A stretch of DNA of 19,088 nucleotides from DATKRB01 sp036501425 (GTDB lineage: Bacteria; Actinomycetota; Acidimicrobiia; Acidimicrobiales; RAAP-2): NCBI GenBank assembly GCA_036501425.1, contig DASYAI010000006.1:1-19088 (forward strand). The letters run 5' to 3'. This document shows, piece by piece, positions 6,640 to 15,394 of this stretch. Every line of letters begins with the position of its first letter. Position 1 is the stretch's first letter. The translations under genes and the position numbers were made by a program. Under the pieces are notes generated by a model. The model made no database searches. It was not told the DNA's origin and saw nothing but the letters and a program-made list of their open reading frames with translations.

Positions 6640-7125
6640 TCAACGCTCCTCCGCCACCAGATAGAGCAGCTTGAACTTGCCGATCTGGACCTCGTCCCCC
6701 GCCTCCAGCACGCTCTCCTCGGTGCGCTCGCGGTTCACGTAGGTCCCGTTGAGCGAACCGAGGTCGCGCAGCACGACCCGGCCGTCGGGCCGCCGCTCGA
6801 TCTCGGCGTGGCGCCGCGACACGGTGACGTCGTCGAGGAAGATGTCGCTGTCCGGATGGCGGCCGGCCAAGGTCAGGTCCCCGTCGAGCAGGTAGCGCGC
6901 CCCGACGTTGGGTCCCCGCTTGACCACGAGCACACCCGCCCCGAGGGGAAGCTCGGCCAACGGGACCGCGGTCTCCTCGTCTCCGGTCTCTCCGTGGTCG
7001 TCCAGCGCCTGCAGGGTGACCGTCGCATCGGGGCCGCCCACGGCCAGCGGCGCTCCGCACGACGAGCAGAAATTGACCCCCTCGGGGTTCCGATGCCCGC
7101 AGTTGTGGCAGAACACGCGTTCCAC
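6640..7125 (-). CDS. garA: GarA-like FHA protein with N-terminal zinc ribbon
   Basis: The 161-residue protein has a zinc ribbon (C6-x2-C9 and C20-x2-C23, FCHNCGHRNPEGVNFCSSCG) and a C-terminal FHA domain nearly identical in motif order to mycobacterial GarA: VVKRGPNVGARYLL (67-80), AGRHPDSDIFLDDVTVSRRHAE (87-108), GSLNGTYVNRE (123-133), GDEVQIGKFKLLYL (143-156). Phosphothreonine-contact residues R89, S103, R104, H106 and N126 are present. GarA binds and controls 2-oxoglutarate-using enzymes, switched by phosphorylation of an N-terminal ETTS motif. Here that position reads DEETAVPL (49-56), so only one Thr (T52) is a candidate. The GTG at 7123-7125 is preferred because it puts the zinc ribbon at the N-terminus; an ATG at 7221 would add 32 unconserved residues. 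Neither start has a clear ribosome site. It lies downstream of gcvH, as in mycobacteria. Confidence 0.9.
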   Translation of the reverse strand: MERVFCHNCGHRNPEGVNFCSSCGAPLAVGGPDATVTLQALDDHGETGDEETAVPLAELPLGAGVLVVKRGPNVGARYLLDGDLTLAGRHPDSDIFLDDVTVSRRHAEIERRPDGRVVLRDLGSLNGTYVNRERTEESVLEAGDEVQIGKFKLLYLVAEER

Positions 7126-7228
7126 GGTAGCCGCGCCGATCGGCTCGATTTCTCCGAGCCCATGGCCCGGGCCCGCTCGGGCGGCGCGCTCCTCGCAGCC
7201 CAGCGCTGCGGCGACGGTCATGGAAGGT

Positions 7229-7609
7229 TCAGGACTCGGTCAGCCGCCGGTACGCCTCGGCGGAAAGCAACGCGTCCACCGACGTGGCGTCGTCCACCTC
7301 GATCTCGCAGATCCAGCCCGCCCCGTAGGGATCCTCGTTCATGTGCTCGGGCGTCGTGCTGAGGTCGGCGTTGACCGCCACCACCGTCCCGGCCACCGGG
7401 GCATAGACCTCGGAGACCGACTTGGTCGACTCGACCTCGCCGAGCGCCTGGCCCGGGATCACCCGGTCGCCTACCGCCGGCAGGTCGACGAAGACGATGT
7501 CCCCCAGCGCATCCTGTGCGAAGTCGGTGATGCCGACCCTTACCCGCCCGGCGTCCTGCCGCGCCCACTCGTGGTCGGAGGAGTACTGCAGACCGTCGGG
7601 AACGTCCAT
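7229..7609 (-). CDS. gcvH: Glycine cleavage system H protein
   Basis: GcvH is the lipoyl carrier that shuttles the aminomethyl group between the P, T and L proteins of the glycine cleavage system. The 126-residue protein is full length: LQYSSDHEWAR (7-17), VRVGITDFAQDALGDIVFVDLP (23-44), the lipoylation segment GEVESTKSVSEVYAPVAG with K63 as the modified lysine, and NEDPYGAGWICEIEV near the C-terminus. No gcvP or gcvT is in the window, so the other subunits are encoded elsewhere. The gene leads a minus-strand series gcvH, FHA, ftsR-like, which is the conserved actinobacterial order. ATG at 7607-7609 lies 7 nt after TATCGT, so the mRNA is probably leaderless. Confidence 0.97.
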   Translation of the reverse strand: MDVPDGLQYSSDHEWARQDAGRVRVGITDFAQDALGDIVFVDLPAVGDRVIPGQALGEVESTKSVSEVYAPVAGTVVAVNADLSTTPEHMNEDPYGAGWICEIEVDDATSVDALLSAEAYRRLTES

Positions 7610-7616
7610 CGGAGGG

Positions 7617-7622
7617 ACGATA
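7617..7622 (-). promoter_or_regulatory. -10 box of gcvH (leaderless)
   Basis: Minus-strand TATCGT is followed by ccctccg (7 nt) and then ATG. The spacing predicts transcription starting at or beside the start codon. There is no purine-rich ribosome site in the spacer; it is pyrimidine-rich. Confidence 0.5.
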
Positions 7623-7709
7623 CCGGACCGCCGGCCGCCGCTCCATGGCCGGATCCGGGCGACGGCCGCGAGCGGGCGGAGCGGTCCGGAGCCGGGCAGC
7701 CCGGGGCGC

Positions 7710-10196
7710 TCAGCGGAGCAGCTTGCGGAGCCGCACCGCGTACTGCTGGGCCAGCGAGCGGGCCGCGGCGTCGGTGGCTGCCTCGGCCCACACGTGGGTG
7801 ACCGGTTCCTCGGGGTCCGGGACCACCAGAGCCCATCCGTCGTCTTCGGGCACCTTGACCCCGTCGACGAGCACCAGATCGCGGTCGCCCAGCTGCTCGA
7901 CCAGCGTGCGCATCACCAGACCCTTCTGCTCCCACGGGGTGGGCACCGGCTCGTGGGCCAGATGCACCGACGGGAGGGACCGCACCCACGACGACAGGGA
8001 CCGCCCGGTCTGGCAGTACATGGCGAGCAGCTCGACGAGGGTGGCCGTGGCGTCGTAGGCGGGCAGGAAGTCGGGGAACAAGAAGCCCCCCGATTGGCTG
8101 GCGGCGAAGGTCACCGAGCCCGAGGAGGCCACCTCCATCAGATGGGACGACGACAGCTTGGTGAACGTGATGGGAACCCCGGCGTCACGGCACATCTGCT
8201 CGGCGTGACGGGACACCGCGACGGGGAGCGCGACGCGTGGGGTCTTCTGGGTCTCGATGACCAGCCGCAGCAACAAGAGCAACGCCTGGTCGTCGCTGAG
8301 GACGGTGCCCTCGTCGTCGATGATCGCAAGGTGCTCGGACCCGGCGTCGATGACCGCCCCGAGCTGCGCCCCCGATGCCCGGACGAGGTCGGCCACCCGC
8401 GCGGCGTTCGCGTCGCGGTCCACCGAGATCATCCCCGGCGTGTGGGCGTAGGGATTCACGATCAGCACGTCGGCGTCGAGCTTGGACAGCAGCTGGGGCA
8501 TGACGAAGCTGGCCGAGCCGAACGACAGATCGAGCACGAGCTTCAGCCCGGCCGCCCGCACGCTTGACAGGTCGGTGCTCGCGATCAGCGACGCGGTGTA
8601 CTGCTCGACGGCGCGGCCCGGAAAGTCGATGTCGCCGATCTCGCGCGACAGGACGCGCCGGAACTCCTCGCGGTGGTAGAGCCGCTCGACCTTGCGCTGG
8701 GCCGACTCGGGCAGGTCCAGACCGCCGCCGTCGAAGAAGCGGATGATCACCGACTGGGGATCGTCCTGAGCCAGACGAACCGTGACGCCTCCGGCGCCGC
8801 CGGAGCTCCGGACCTGGTGACGGGTCACCGGAACGGTGGCCACCTCGAGGTCGTCCACGTTGACACCGGCCGCGTTGCAGCCGACCATGATGGCCCGCTT
8901 CAGCATGCGCGCCGTGCGGCTCGTGTCACGCGAGGCGATGATGGTGGCGTTCTTGTCGAGGGTCGACGCCCAGGCCATCGAGAGCCGGACGGCGAGCTCC
9001 GGGCTGATGTCCACATTGGCGACGCCACGCACGCCCTCGCGGCCGAACAGCAACCGCGACCCCATCGATTCCCAGACGATCGAGCTGTTGACGGTGGCGC
9101 CGGCCTCGACCGTCTTGAACGGATAGACCCGCACGCCGGCCCGGATCTCGGCGTGCGCGCCGACCAGGCACCCCTCGCCGAGGACCGACCCCGGCTCGAC
9201 CCGAGCCCCGAGCCGCAAGTCGCACGAACGCCCCACGACCGCGCCCTCGACCCGGACGCCGGGCCCGAGATGGCCGTTGTCACTGATCACCGAGCGGCGG
9301 ACCTCGGCCCGATCCGAGACCCGCACGTTGGATCCCAGGGTGGAGTACTCCCCCAGCACGACGTCGGGCCCGATGGAGCAGTTGGCTCCGATGATCGCCG
9401 GTCCGTCGACCACCGCCGTCGGCTCGACGGTCGAGCCCTTGCCCAACCACACCCCGGGACGGAGCTGGAACCCGTCGATCTCCACCTGCACCCGCTGGTC
9501 GAGCACGTCCTGGTGCGCCTTCAGGTACGCCTCGGTCGTGCCGACGTCCTCCCAGTAGCCGTCCGCCACGTAGCCGTAGATCGGGCGGCCCGCCTCGAGC
9601 ACCGCCGGGAAGACCTCGCTCGAGAAGTCCACTGCCCGGCCGCTCGGGATGAAGTCGAAGATCTCGGGCTCGAGGACGTAGATGCCGGTGTTGATGGTGT
9701 CGCTGAACACCTGGCCCCAAGTCGGCTTCTCCAAAAAGCGCTCGACCGCACCGTCCTCGTGCGTGATCACGATGCCGAACTCGAGCGGGTTCTCCACCGA
9801 GCACAGGGCCAGGGTCGCCAGTGCCCCCCGCCGCTGGTGGAAATCCACCACGGCGCCGAGGTCGATGTCGGTGAGCACGTCGCCCGAGATCACCACGAAA
9901 CGCTCGTCGAGCTCCTCGCGGGCGTTGAGCACCGAGCCCGCCGTGCCCAAGGGGGTTTCCTCGGTGGCGTAGACCATCTTCACGCCGAGCTCGGAGCCGT
10001 CCCCGAAGTAGCTCCGGATGGCGTTCGCCATGAACGCCACGGTGACCACGATGTCGGTCATCCCGTGCTGGCGGAGCAGGAGCACGACGTGCTCCATCAT
10101 GGGCCGGTTGGCCATCGCCAGCATCGGCTTGGGCTGGTTGGAGGTGAGCGGCCGCAACCGGGTGCCCTCGCCGCCCGCCATGATCACGGCCTTCAT
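7710..10196 (-). CDS. Sugar-1-phosphate nucleotidyltransferase fused to an inactive-looking phosphomannomutase domain
   Basis: The 828-residue protein has three parts. Residues 1-240 are a nucleotidyltransferase of the mannose-1-phosphate guanylyltransferase type: MAGGEGTRLRPLT (6-18), KPM (23-25), the metal Asp in VISGDVLTDIDLG (102-114), FLEKP (154-158), NTGIYVLEPE (169-178), GYWEDVGTTEAYL (213-225). Residues about 250-375 are a left-handed beta-helix of hexapeptide repeats. Residues about 380-828 have the phosphomannomutase/phosphoglucomutase fold, but its active-site loops are altered: TASHNP becomes VRLAQDDP (473-480), DGDxDR becomes DAGSEH (617-622), GExSGH becomes ASQSGG (699-704) and RPSGTEP becomes VPDPEEP (792-798). 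The nucleotidyltransferase is probably active, making GDP-mannose or another NDP-sugar for envelope polymers, with the C-terminal part perhaps regulatory. The ATG overlaps the pgsA stop by 4 bp (10193-10196). The nucleotide specificity is not certain. Confidence 0.93.
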   Translation of the reverse strand: MKAVIMAGGEGTRLRPLTSNQPKPMLAMANRPMMEHVVLLLRQHGMTDIVVTVAFMANAIRSYFGDGSELGVKMVYATEETPLGTAGSVLNAREELDERFVVISGDVLTDIDLGAVVDFHQRRGALATLALCSVENPLEFGIVITHEDGAVERFLEKPTWGQVFSDTINTGIYVLEPEIFDFIPSGRAVDFSSEVFPAVLEAGRPIYGYVADGYWEDVGTTEAYLKAHQDVLDQRVQVEIDGFQLRPGVWLGKGSTVEPTAVVDGPAIIGANCSIGPDVVLGEYSTLGSNVRVSDRAEVRRSVISDNGHLGPGVRVEGAVVGRSCDLRLGARVEPGSVLGEGCLVGAHAEIRAGVRVYPFKTVEAGATVNSSIVWESMGSRLLFGREGVRGVANVDISPELAVRLSMAWASTLDKNATIIASRDTSRTARMLKRAIMVGCNAAGVNVDDLEVATVPVTRHQVRSSGGAGGVTVRLAQDDPQSVIIRFFDGGGLDLPESAQRKVERLYHREEFRRVLSREIGDIDFPGRAVEQYTASLIASTDLSSVRAAGLKLVLDLSFGSASFVMPQLLSKLDADVLIVNPYAHTPGMISVDRDANAARVADLVRASGAQLGAVIDAGSEHLAIIDDEGTVLSDDQALLLLLRLVIETQKTPRVALPVAVSRHAEQMCRDAGVPITFTKLSSSHLMEVASSGSVTFAASQSGGFLFPDFLPAYDATATLVELLAMYCQTGRSLSSWVRSLPSVHLAHEPVPTPWEQKGLVMRTLVEQLGDRDLVLVDGVKVPEDDGWALVVPDPEEPVTHVWAEAATDAAARSLAQQYAVRLRKLLR

Positions 10197-10852
10197 CCGC
10201 CCGCCCCCGACGTGGAGCCGAGGCCCGCCCGCGGGCGCCCGGCCGCCAACGCCCGCCGGGCCGGGGCCACGTACCGGCCGGCCGCCACCCAGGCGAGCAC
10301 CAGGCCCACGATCCCGGACACCCAGGCCAGCTCCCGCACCGTCCCCTGCCAACCGGCCGACCCGTGGGCCAGCAAGAAGGCCGGGTAGGCGGCCATCAGG
10401 GCGAACGTGCCGGCCTTGCCGATCCGCAGCACGTCGATGCGCGCCGCGCCCAGGGCCGCCAGGATCACCACGGCCCCGGACACCACGGCCTCGCGCAGGA
10501 GCGTGACCACCCCGAACCAGACGGGAACCGCGCCATGCGCCATGACGGCGACGATCGCGGTGGCCACCAGCACCCGGTCGGCCGCCGGGTCGAGCACCTT
10601 GCCGACGGTCGATACCTGGCCGAGACGGCGAGCCAGGAAGCCGTCCGCCCAGTCGGTGGCTCCCAGCCCGGCCAGCAAGACGGCGGCCGGCGTCTGGTCG
10701 TGGGCGCCGAACAGCAACCAGACGAACAGGGGAACGCAGGCCAGGCGCACCGCGCTCAGCGCGTTGGGCAAGGTGCACCACCGGTCCAGCGGGGTGTCCG
10801 TCAGGGGTGCGAGGCCGGTCGATCCCGGATCGGCGGGACGCTCCGTAGCCAC
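10193..10852 (-). CDS. pgsA: CDP-alcohol phosphatidyltransferase, PgsA-like
   Basis: A 219-residue membrane protein with about six hydrophobic spans (near 35-50, 54-65, 93-106, 109-135, 148-163, 175-192). It carries the complete CDP-alcohol phosphotransferase signature D67-W-A-D70-G71-x2-A74-R75-x8-G84-x3-D88-x3-D92, with the NALSAVR element (30-36) typical of phosphatidylglycerophosphate synthases. It would transfer a phosphatidyl group from CDP-diacylglycerol to glycerol-3-phosphate or another alcohol in the membrane. In mycobacteria a pgsA paralogue lies a few genes from gcvH-garA, as here. Cardiolipin or phosphatidylinositol-phosphate synthesis cannot be excluded. The GTG start at 10850-10852 lies 6 nt after TAGACT (leaderless). 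The stop overlaps the next gene (ATGA), so the two are coupled. Confidence 0.92.
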   Translation of the reverse strand: MATERPADPGSTGLAPLTDTPLDRWCTLPNALSAVRLACVPLFVWLLFGAHDQTPAAVLLAGLGATDWADGFLARRLGQVSTVGKVLDPAADRVLVATAIVAVMAHGAVPVWFGVVTLLREAVVSGAVVILAALGAARIDVLRIGKAGTFALMAAYPAFLLAHGSAGWQGTVRELAWVSGIVGLVLAWVAAGRYVAPARRALAAGRPRAGLGSTSGAGG

Positions 10853-10858
10853 GGGGCG

Positions 10859-10864
10859 AGTCTA
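10859..10864 (-). promoter_or_regulatory. -10 box of pgsA (leaderless)
   Basis: Minus-strand TAGACT is followed by cgcccc and then GTG. The 6-nt spacing predicts a transcript beginning at the start codon. It would also serve the overlapping nucleotidyltransferase gene. Confidence 0.55.
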
Positions 10865-10869
10865 GGGCT

Positions 10870-10960
10870 CGGCCCCTGGCTCCCGCTTCCGCCGGGGGAT
10901 CGGCCCCTGGGCCCTGGTTCCGCCGGGGGCTCCGCCCCCGGCTGCTGGTTCCCCCTGGTG
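10870..10960. repeat. Three degenerate tandem 29-31 bp GC-rich repeats with a hairpin
   Basis: Units at 10870-10900 and 10901-10931 match at 26 of 31 positions. A third, more diverged copy runs 10932-10960. Across the second and third copies a perfect 9-bp stem with a 3-nt loop (gccgggggc tcc gcccccggc, 10922-10942) forms. The cluster fills most of the gap between the divergent pgsA and DUF1015 genes. Similar 'gccgggggctccgcccccggc' hairpins are dispersed in many high-GC actinobacterial genomes, to my knowledge. Confidence 0.75.
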
Positions 10961-10987
10961 CCCGACCCCATGTGGGAGAGTTGCGCG

Positions 10988-12199
10988 ATGCCGACCCTCG
11001 AGGCATTCGCGGGGCTGCGCTACGACGCGACCAGGGTGCGGCTCGACGACGTCATCGCCCCGCCCTACGACGTCATCACCTCCAACGAGCGCCAGCGGCT
11101 GGCCAGTCGTCACCGTGCCAACGCGGTGCTCGTGGAGCTCCCCGAGGCCGACCTGATGGGCCGTCGGGACCGCTACGCCGTGGCGGCCGATCTCCTCGCC
11201 GGCTGGCGGGCGACCGGCGTGCTCGCCCTCGATCCCCGGCCCTCCTTGTACCCCTACCGGATGACCTCGCCCGACGGCAGGCGCTCGACCGGGGTGATCG
11301 GGGCCCTGCGCCTCCCCGAAGCCGGGCAGGACGACGTGCTGCCCCACGAGCAAACCCTGGCCAAGCCGCGCAGCGACCGGTTGGACCTCCTGCGGGCCAC
11401 CGCCACCAACCTGTCGCCCATCTGGGGTCTGTCGCTCGCCCGAGGACTGTCGGCGGCGATCGACCTCGACGGGAGGACCCCGACGGCCGACGCCCACGAC
11501 GACCAGGGGGTCCGCCACCAGCTGTGGGTGCTCGAGGACCCCGACCTGGTGGCGACGATCGGCGGGGTGATCGAGCAAGCCCCGATCGTCATCGCCGACG
11601 GCCATCACCGGTACCAGACCGCGATCGCCTACCAGCAAGAGCGGCGTGCCTCCTCGAGCGGCGCCCCGGGGCTCTACGACCTGGTGATGGCCCTGGTCAT
11701 GGAGCTCAGCGAGGAGGAGGTGCACGTCGAGGCGATCCACCGCACCCTGAGCGGTCCGGCGCCCCTCGACGTGCCGGGTACCTTCGGTCGCTGGTTCGAT
11801 GTGATCCGGGCCGGCCCGGCGACCCCCCGCACGGTCGGGGCGCTGGTCGACGCGGGCTCGATGGCGCTCGTCACGCCGGACGAGGCGTACCTGCTGCAGG
11901 CCAACCCCGACGCGTTCGACGCCGCGGGGAGCGACCTCGACGCCAGCCTGGTCGAGCTGGTGCTGGGCGACCTCGAGGGGTACGAGGCGACGCACCGGCA
12001 CACCTGGCAGGAGGCCGCCGCCGCGGTGGCCGGCGGCACCGCCCAGGCGGCCCTCCTCCTCCGACCGGTGCGGGTGACCCAGATCGCCGAGTGGGCCACG
12101 ACGGGGCGGAGGATGCCTCCCAAGACCACCTACTTCAGCCCCAAGCCCCGTACGGGGCTGGTCTTCCGGCCGCTCGACCTCGGGCCCGTCGGCTCGTAG
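10988..12199 (+). CDS. DUF1015 family protein
   Basis: The 403-residue protein is recognisable as DUF1015 from IAPPYDVIT (23-31), the LYPYRM segment (87-92), HEQTLAKPRSDRLDLLRAT (120-138), APIVIADGHHRYQTAIAY (198-215, with the hallmark DGHHRY) and a C-terminal RMPPKTTYFSPKPRTGLVF stretch. No signal peptide or membrane span is visible, so it should be cytoplasmic. The family is widespread and poorly characterised; conserved His and Asp residues suggest an enzyme, but I do not assign a reaction. ATG at 10988-10990 is supported by GGGAGAG (10974-10980) 7 nt upstream and by the family N-terminus; an upstream in-frame start would read through the GC-rich repeats. It is the only plus-strand gene after thiD, divergent from pgsA and convergent with korB. 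Confidence 0.93.
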   Translation: MPTLEAFAGLRYDATRVRLDDVIAPPYDVITSNERQRLASRHRANAVLVELPEADLMGRRDRYAVAADLLAGWRATGVLALDPRPSLYPYRMTSPDGRRSTGVIGALRLPEAGQDDVLPHEQTLAKPRSDRLDLLRATATNLSPIWGLSLARGLSAAIDLDGRTPTADAHDDQGVRHQLWVLEDPDLVATIGGVIEQAPIVIADGHHRYQTAIAYQQERRASSSGAPGLYDLVMALVMELSEEEVHVEAIHRTLSGPAPLDVPGTFGRWFDVIRAGPATPRTVGALVDAGSMALVTPDEAYLLQANPDAFDAAGSDLDASLVELVLGDLEGYEATHRHTWQEAAAAVAGGTAQAALLLRPVRVTQIAEWATTGRRMPPKTTYFSPKPRTGLVFRPLDLGPVGS

Positions 12200-12221
12200 G
12201 GCCGGTCGCCCCGCCGGCCCT
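12198..12221. terminator. Hairpin between convergent DUF1015 and korB
   Basis: Perfect 8-bp arms (agggccgg at 12198-12205, ccggccct at 12214-12221) with an 8-nt loop lie in the 36-bp gap between converging genes. The left arm includes the last two bases of the DUF1015 TAG stop. Position suggests a shared terminator for both strands; no U-tract is present. Confidence 0.45.
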
Positions 12222-12235
12222 GCCGGTCTCCGCCC

Positions 12236-13254
<1,019 letters not shown>

Positions 13255-13258
<4 letters not shown>

Positions 13259-15141
13259 CGTCCTCCCTGCGCGCCGTCGACCAGCGCCATGACGGCGGTC
13301 TCGATCTCGGCCGCCCGGAACGGGACCCCTTGCACCTTGCTGAGGCTGCGGGCGTCCACCAGGAACTCGGCCCGCAACAGGCGGCTCAGCTGGCCCAGGT
13401 TCACCTCGGGCACGAGCACCGTCGAATAGCGCCCCAGGACCTCCCCCAGGTTGGCCGGAAACGGGTTGAGGTGGAAGAGGTGGACGTGGGCCACCTTCAG
13501 GCCTCGGGCGCGGACCCGGCGGGCCCCGGCAGCGATCGCCCCGTAGGTCGAGCCCCACCCCACCACCAGCACCTCGGCGTCCCCGGCGGGATCGTCGACC
13601 TCGACCTCGGCGACGTCGTGGGCGATTCCCGCCACCTTGGCCGCACGCAGCTGGACCATCCGCTCGTGGTTGACCGGATCGTAGGAGACGTTCCCCGACC
13701 CGTCGGCCTTCTCGAGGCCCCCGATCCGGTGCTCGAGCCCGGGGACCCCCGGCGGCGCCCAGGGACGCGCCAGGGTGTCGGGGTCGCGTAGGTAGGGCCA
13801 GAAGGTCTCGGTCCCGTCCTGCTCGCGGTGGTTGGGGGCCGTGGCGAAGTCGGGCTCGATGCTCGGCAGACGATCGAGGTCCGGCAGGCGCCACGGCTCG
13901 GCCCCGTTGGCCAGCGACCCGTCGGACAGCAGGATCACCGGGGTCCGGTACTTGACGGCGATCCGGACCGCCTCGATGGCGGCCCAAAAGCACTCGGCCG
14001 GCGTTTTGGGCGCCACGATGGGCACCGGGGCCTCCCCGTGGCGCCCGTACATGGCGTGGAGCAGGTCGGCCTGCTCGGTCTTGGTCGGCAGCCCGGTCGA
14101 CGGGCCACCCCGCTGGACGTCGACGATGACCAGGGGCAGCTCGAGGTTGAGCGCCAGCCCGATGGTCTCGGACTTGAGATCGAGGCCCGGACCGCTGGTG
14201 GTGGTCACGCCGAGGGCGCCGCCGAACGAGGCACCGAGCGCCGCCCCGATGCCGGCGATCTCGTCCTCGGCCTGAAACGTGCGCACCCCGAATTCCTTGC
14301 GGCGGGACAGCTCGTGGAGGATGTCCGAGGCCGGCGTGATCGGGTAGCTCCCCAAGAACAGCGGCAACCCGGCTTGCTGGGCGCCGGCGATCAGCCCCCA
14401 GGCCAACGCCGAGCTGCCGGTGATCTGGACGTACTCGCCCTTCGCGAAGGGCGCCGGGTTGACCCGGTAGTTCGCCTCGAACAGCTCGGCCGTCTCGCCG
14501 AAGTCGAAGCCGGCCCGCAACGCCCGCCGGTTGGCCTCGGCCACCTGGGGCCGATCACCGAAGCGCTGGGCGATCCACTCGAGCGTCGGCTCGATCGGGC
14601 GGGTGTAGAGCCAGCTGATCAGGCCCAGGGCGAAGAAGTTCTTGGAGCGCTCGGCGTCGCGGGGCTTGACGCCGGCCTCCTTGCACACCTGCTGGGTGAT
14701 GGAGGTCATGGGGACCTCGTACACGCTGAAGGCGTCGAGCGAGCCGTCGGCCAGGGGGCTGGCGGCGTAGCCGGCCTTCGCCACGTTGCGCTCGTCGAAC
14801 GCGTCGGTGTTGACGATGAGCAGCGCCCCCTTGGGAAGGGCGTCGACGTTGGCCCGCAGGGCAGCGGGGTTCATGGCGACCAGCACGTCGGGGGCGTCCC
14901 CCGGGGTCAGGATGTCGTGGTCCGAGATGTGCACCTGAAACGCCGAGACGCCGGCCAAGGTGCCGGCCGGAGCCCGGATCTCGGCCGGGAAGTCCGGAAA
15001 GGTCGAAAGGTCGTTGCCGAGCAGGGCGCTCGAGGTGGTGAACCGGTCGCCCGTGAGCTGCATGCCGTCGCCCGAGTCCCCGGCGAAACGGATCACGACC
15101 CGGTCGAGCACCTCGATGCTCGCATCACGTCCCGTGGTCAC
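13255..15141 (-). CDS. korA: 2-oxoacid:ferredoxin oxidoreductase, fused gamma-alpha subunit
   Basis: A 628-residue fusion typical of the two-subunit enzyme. Residues about 12-200 are the gamma domain (VVIRFAGDSGDGMQLTGDRF, DILTPGDAPDVLVAMNPAAL), and the alpha/pyrimidine-binding domain begins near 230 (QITGSSALAWGLIAGAQQAG, SYPITPASDILHELS, EDEIAGIGAALGASFGG, TTSGPGLDLKSETIGLA, VDVQRGGPSTGLPTKTEQADL). A transketolase C-terminal-like domain follows (VLVVGWGSTYGAI, LFHLNPFP, EVNLGQLSRLLR). It carries substrate- and CoA-binding elements and partners KorB. The GTG at 15139-15141 is chosen because GAGGGAG lies just before it and the protein then starts close to the conserved core; a GTG at 15189 would add 16 residues with no signal. 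A 253-bp gap separates it from fbaB upstream. Confidence 0.94.
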
Positions 15142-15246
15142 CGGCTCCCTCGTCTCGCATGTCGTCGTGCCCCACGCAAGGCCGGCCACAGCAGGACGGA
15201 TGACGACCGAACCCGCGCCCTGCCGGCATCACGCCCAGCCGGCACC

Positions 15247-15252
15247 AGCATA
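15247..15252 (-). promoter_or_regulatory. Candidate -10 box for korAB
   Basis: Minus-strand TATGCT lies about 105 bp before the korA start in the fbaB-korA gap and agrees with the TANNNT boxes at other genes here. It would give a leadered mRNA, consistent with korA having a Shine-Dalgarno. No good -35 was found. Confidence 0.35.
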
Positions 15253-15339
15253 TCGGCCCTCGTCTCGGCCCCGGGGCGGCGCAGCTCGGCGGCGGGCTCG
15301 GGCCGTGCTGGGCCCGGGCCGGGGTCCCATGGAACCCGC

Positions 15340-15379
15340 GGGCGGCCACCGTCCGGTCGGCGACGATCCGGTGGCGCCC
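15340..15379 (-). terminator. Hairpin after fbaB, possible terminator
   Basis: Arms at 15340-15351 and 15369-15379 pair over 11 bp with one bulged base and a 17-nt loop, 15 nt past the fbaB stop. There is no U-run after it. It may separate fbaB from korAB transcription. Confidence 0.35.
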
Positions 15380-15394
15380 GGTCAGGCGGCGTGG

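Noticed and set aside
10197..11006. N-terminal extension that would make the nucleotidyltransferase fusion 1,098 residues
   Set aside because: The extra part is low-complexity and lies opposite in phase to the well-supported pgsA gene. The ATG overlapping the pgsA stop gives the exact family N-terminus MKAVIMAGGEGTRLRP.
15142..15240. Small upstream ORF starting MPAGRGFGRHPS before korA
   Set aside because: It has no ribosome site and no recognisable product, and GC-rich gaps often contain such short open frames.
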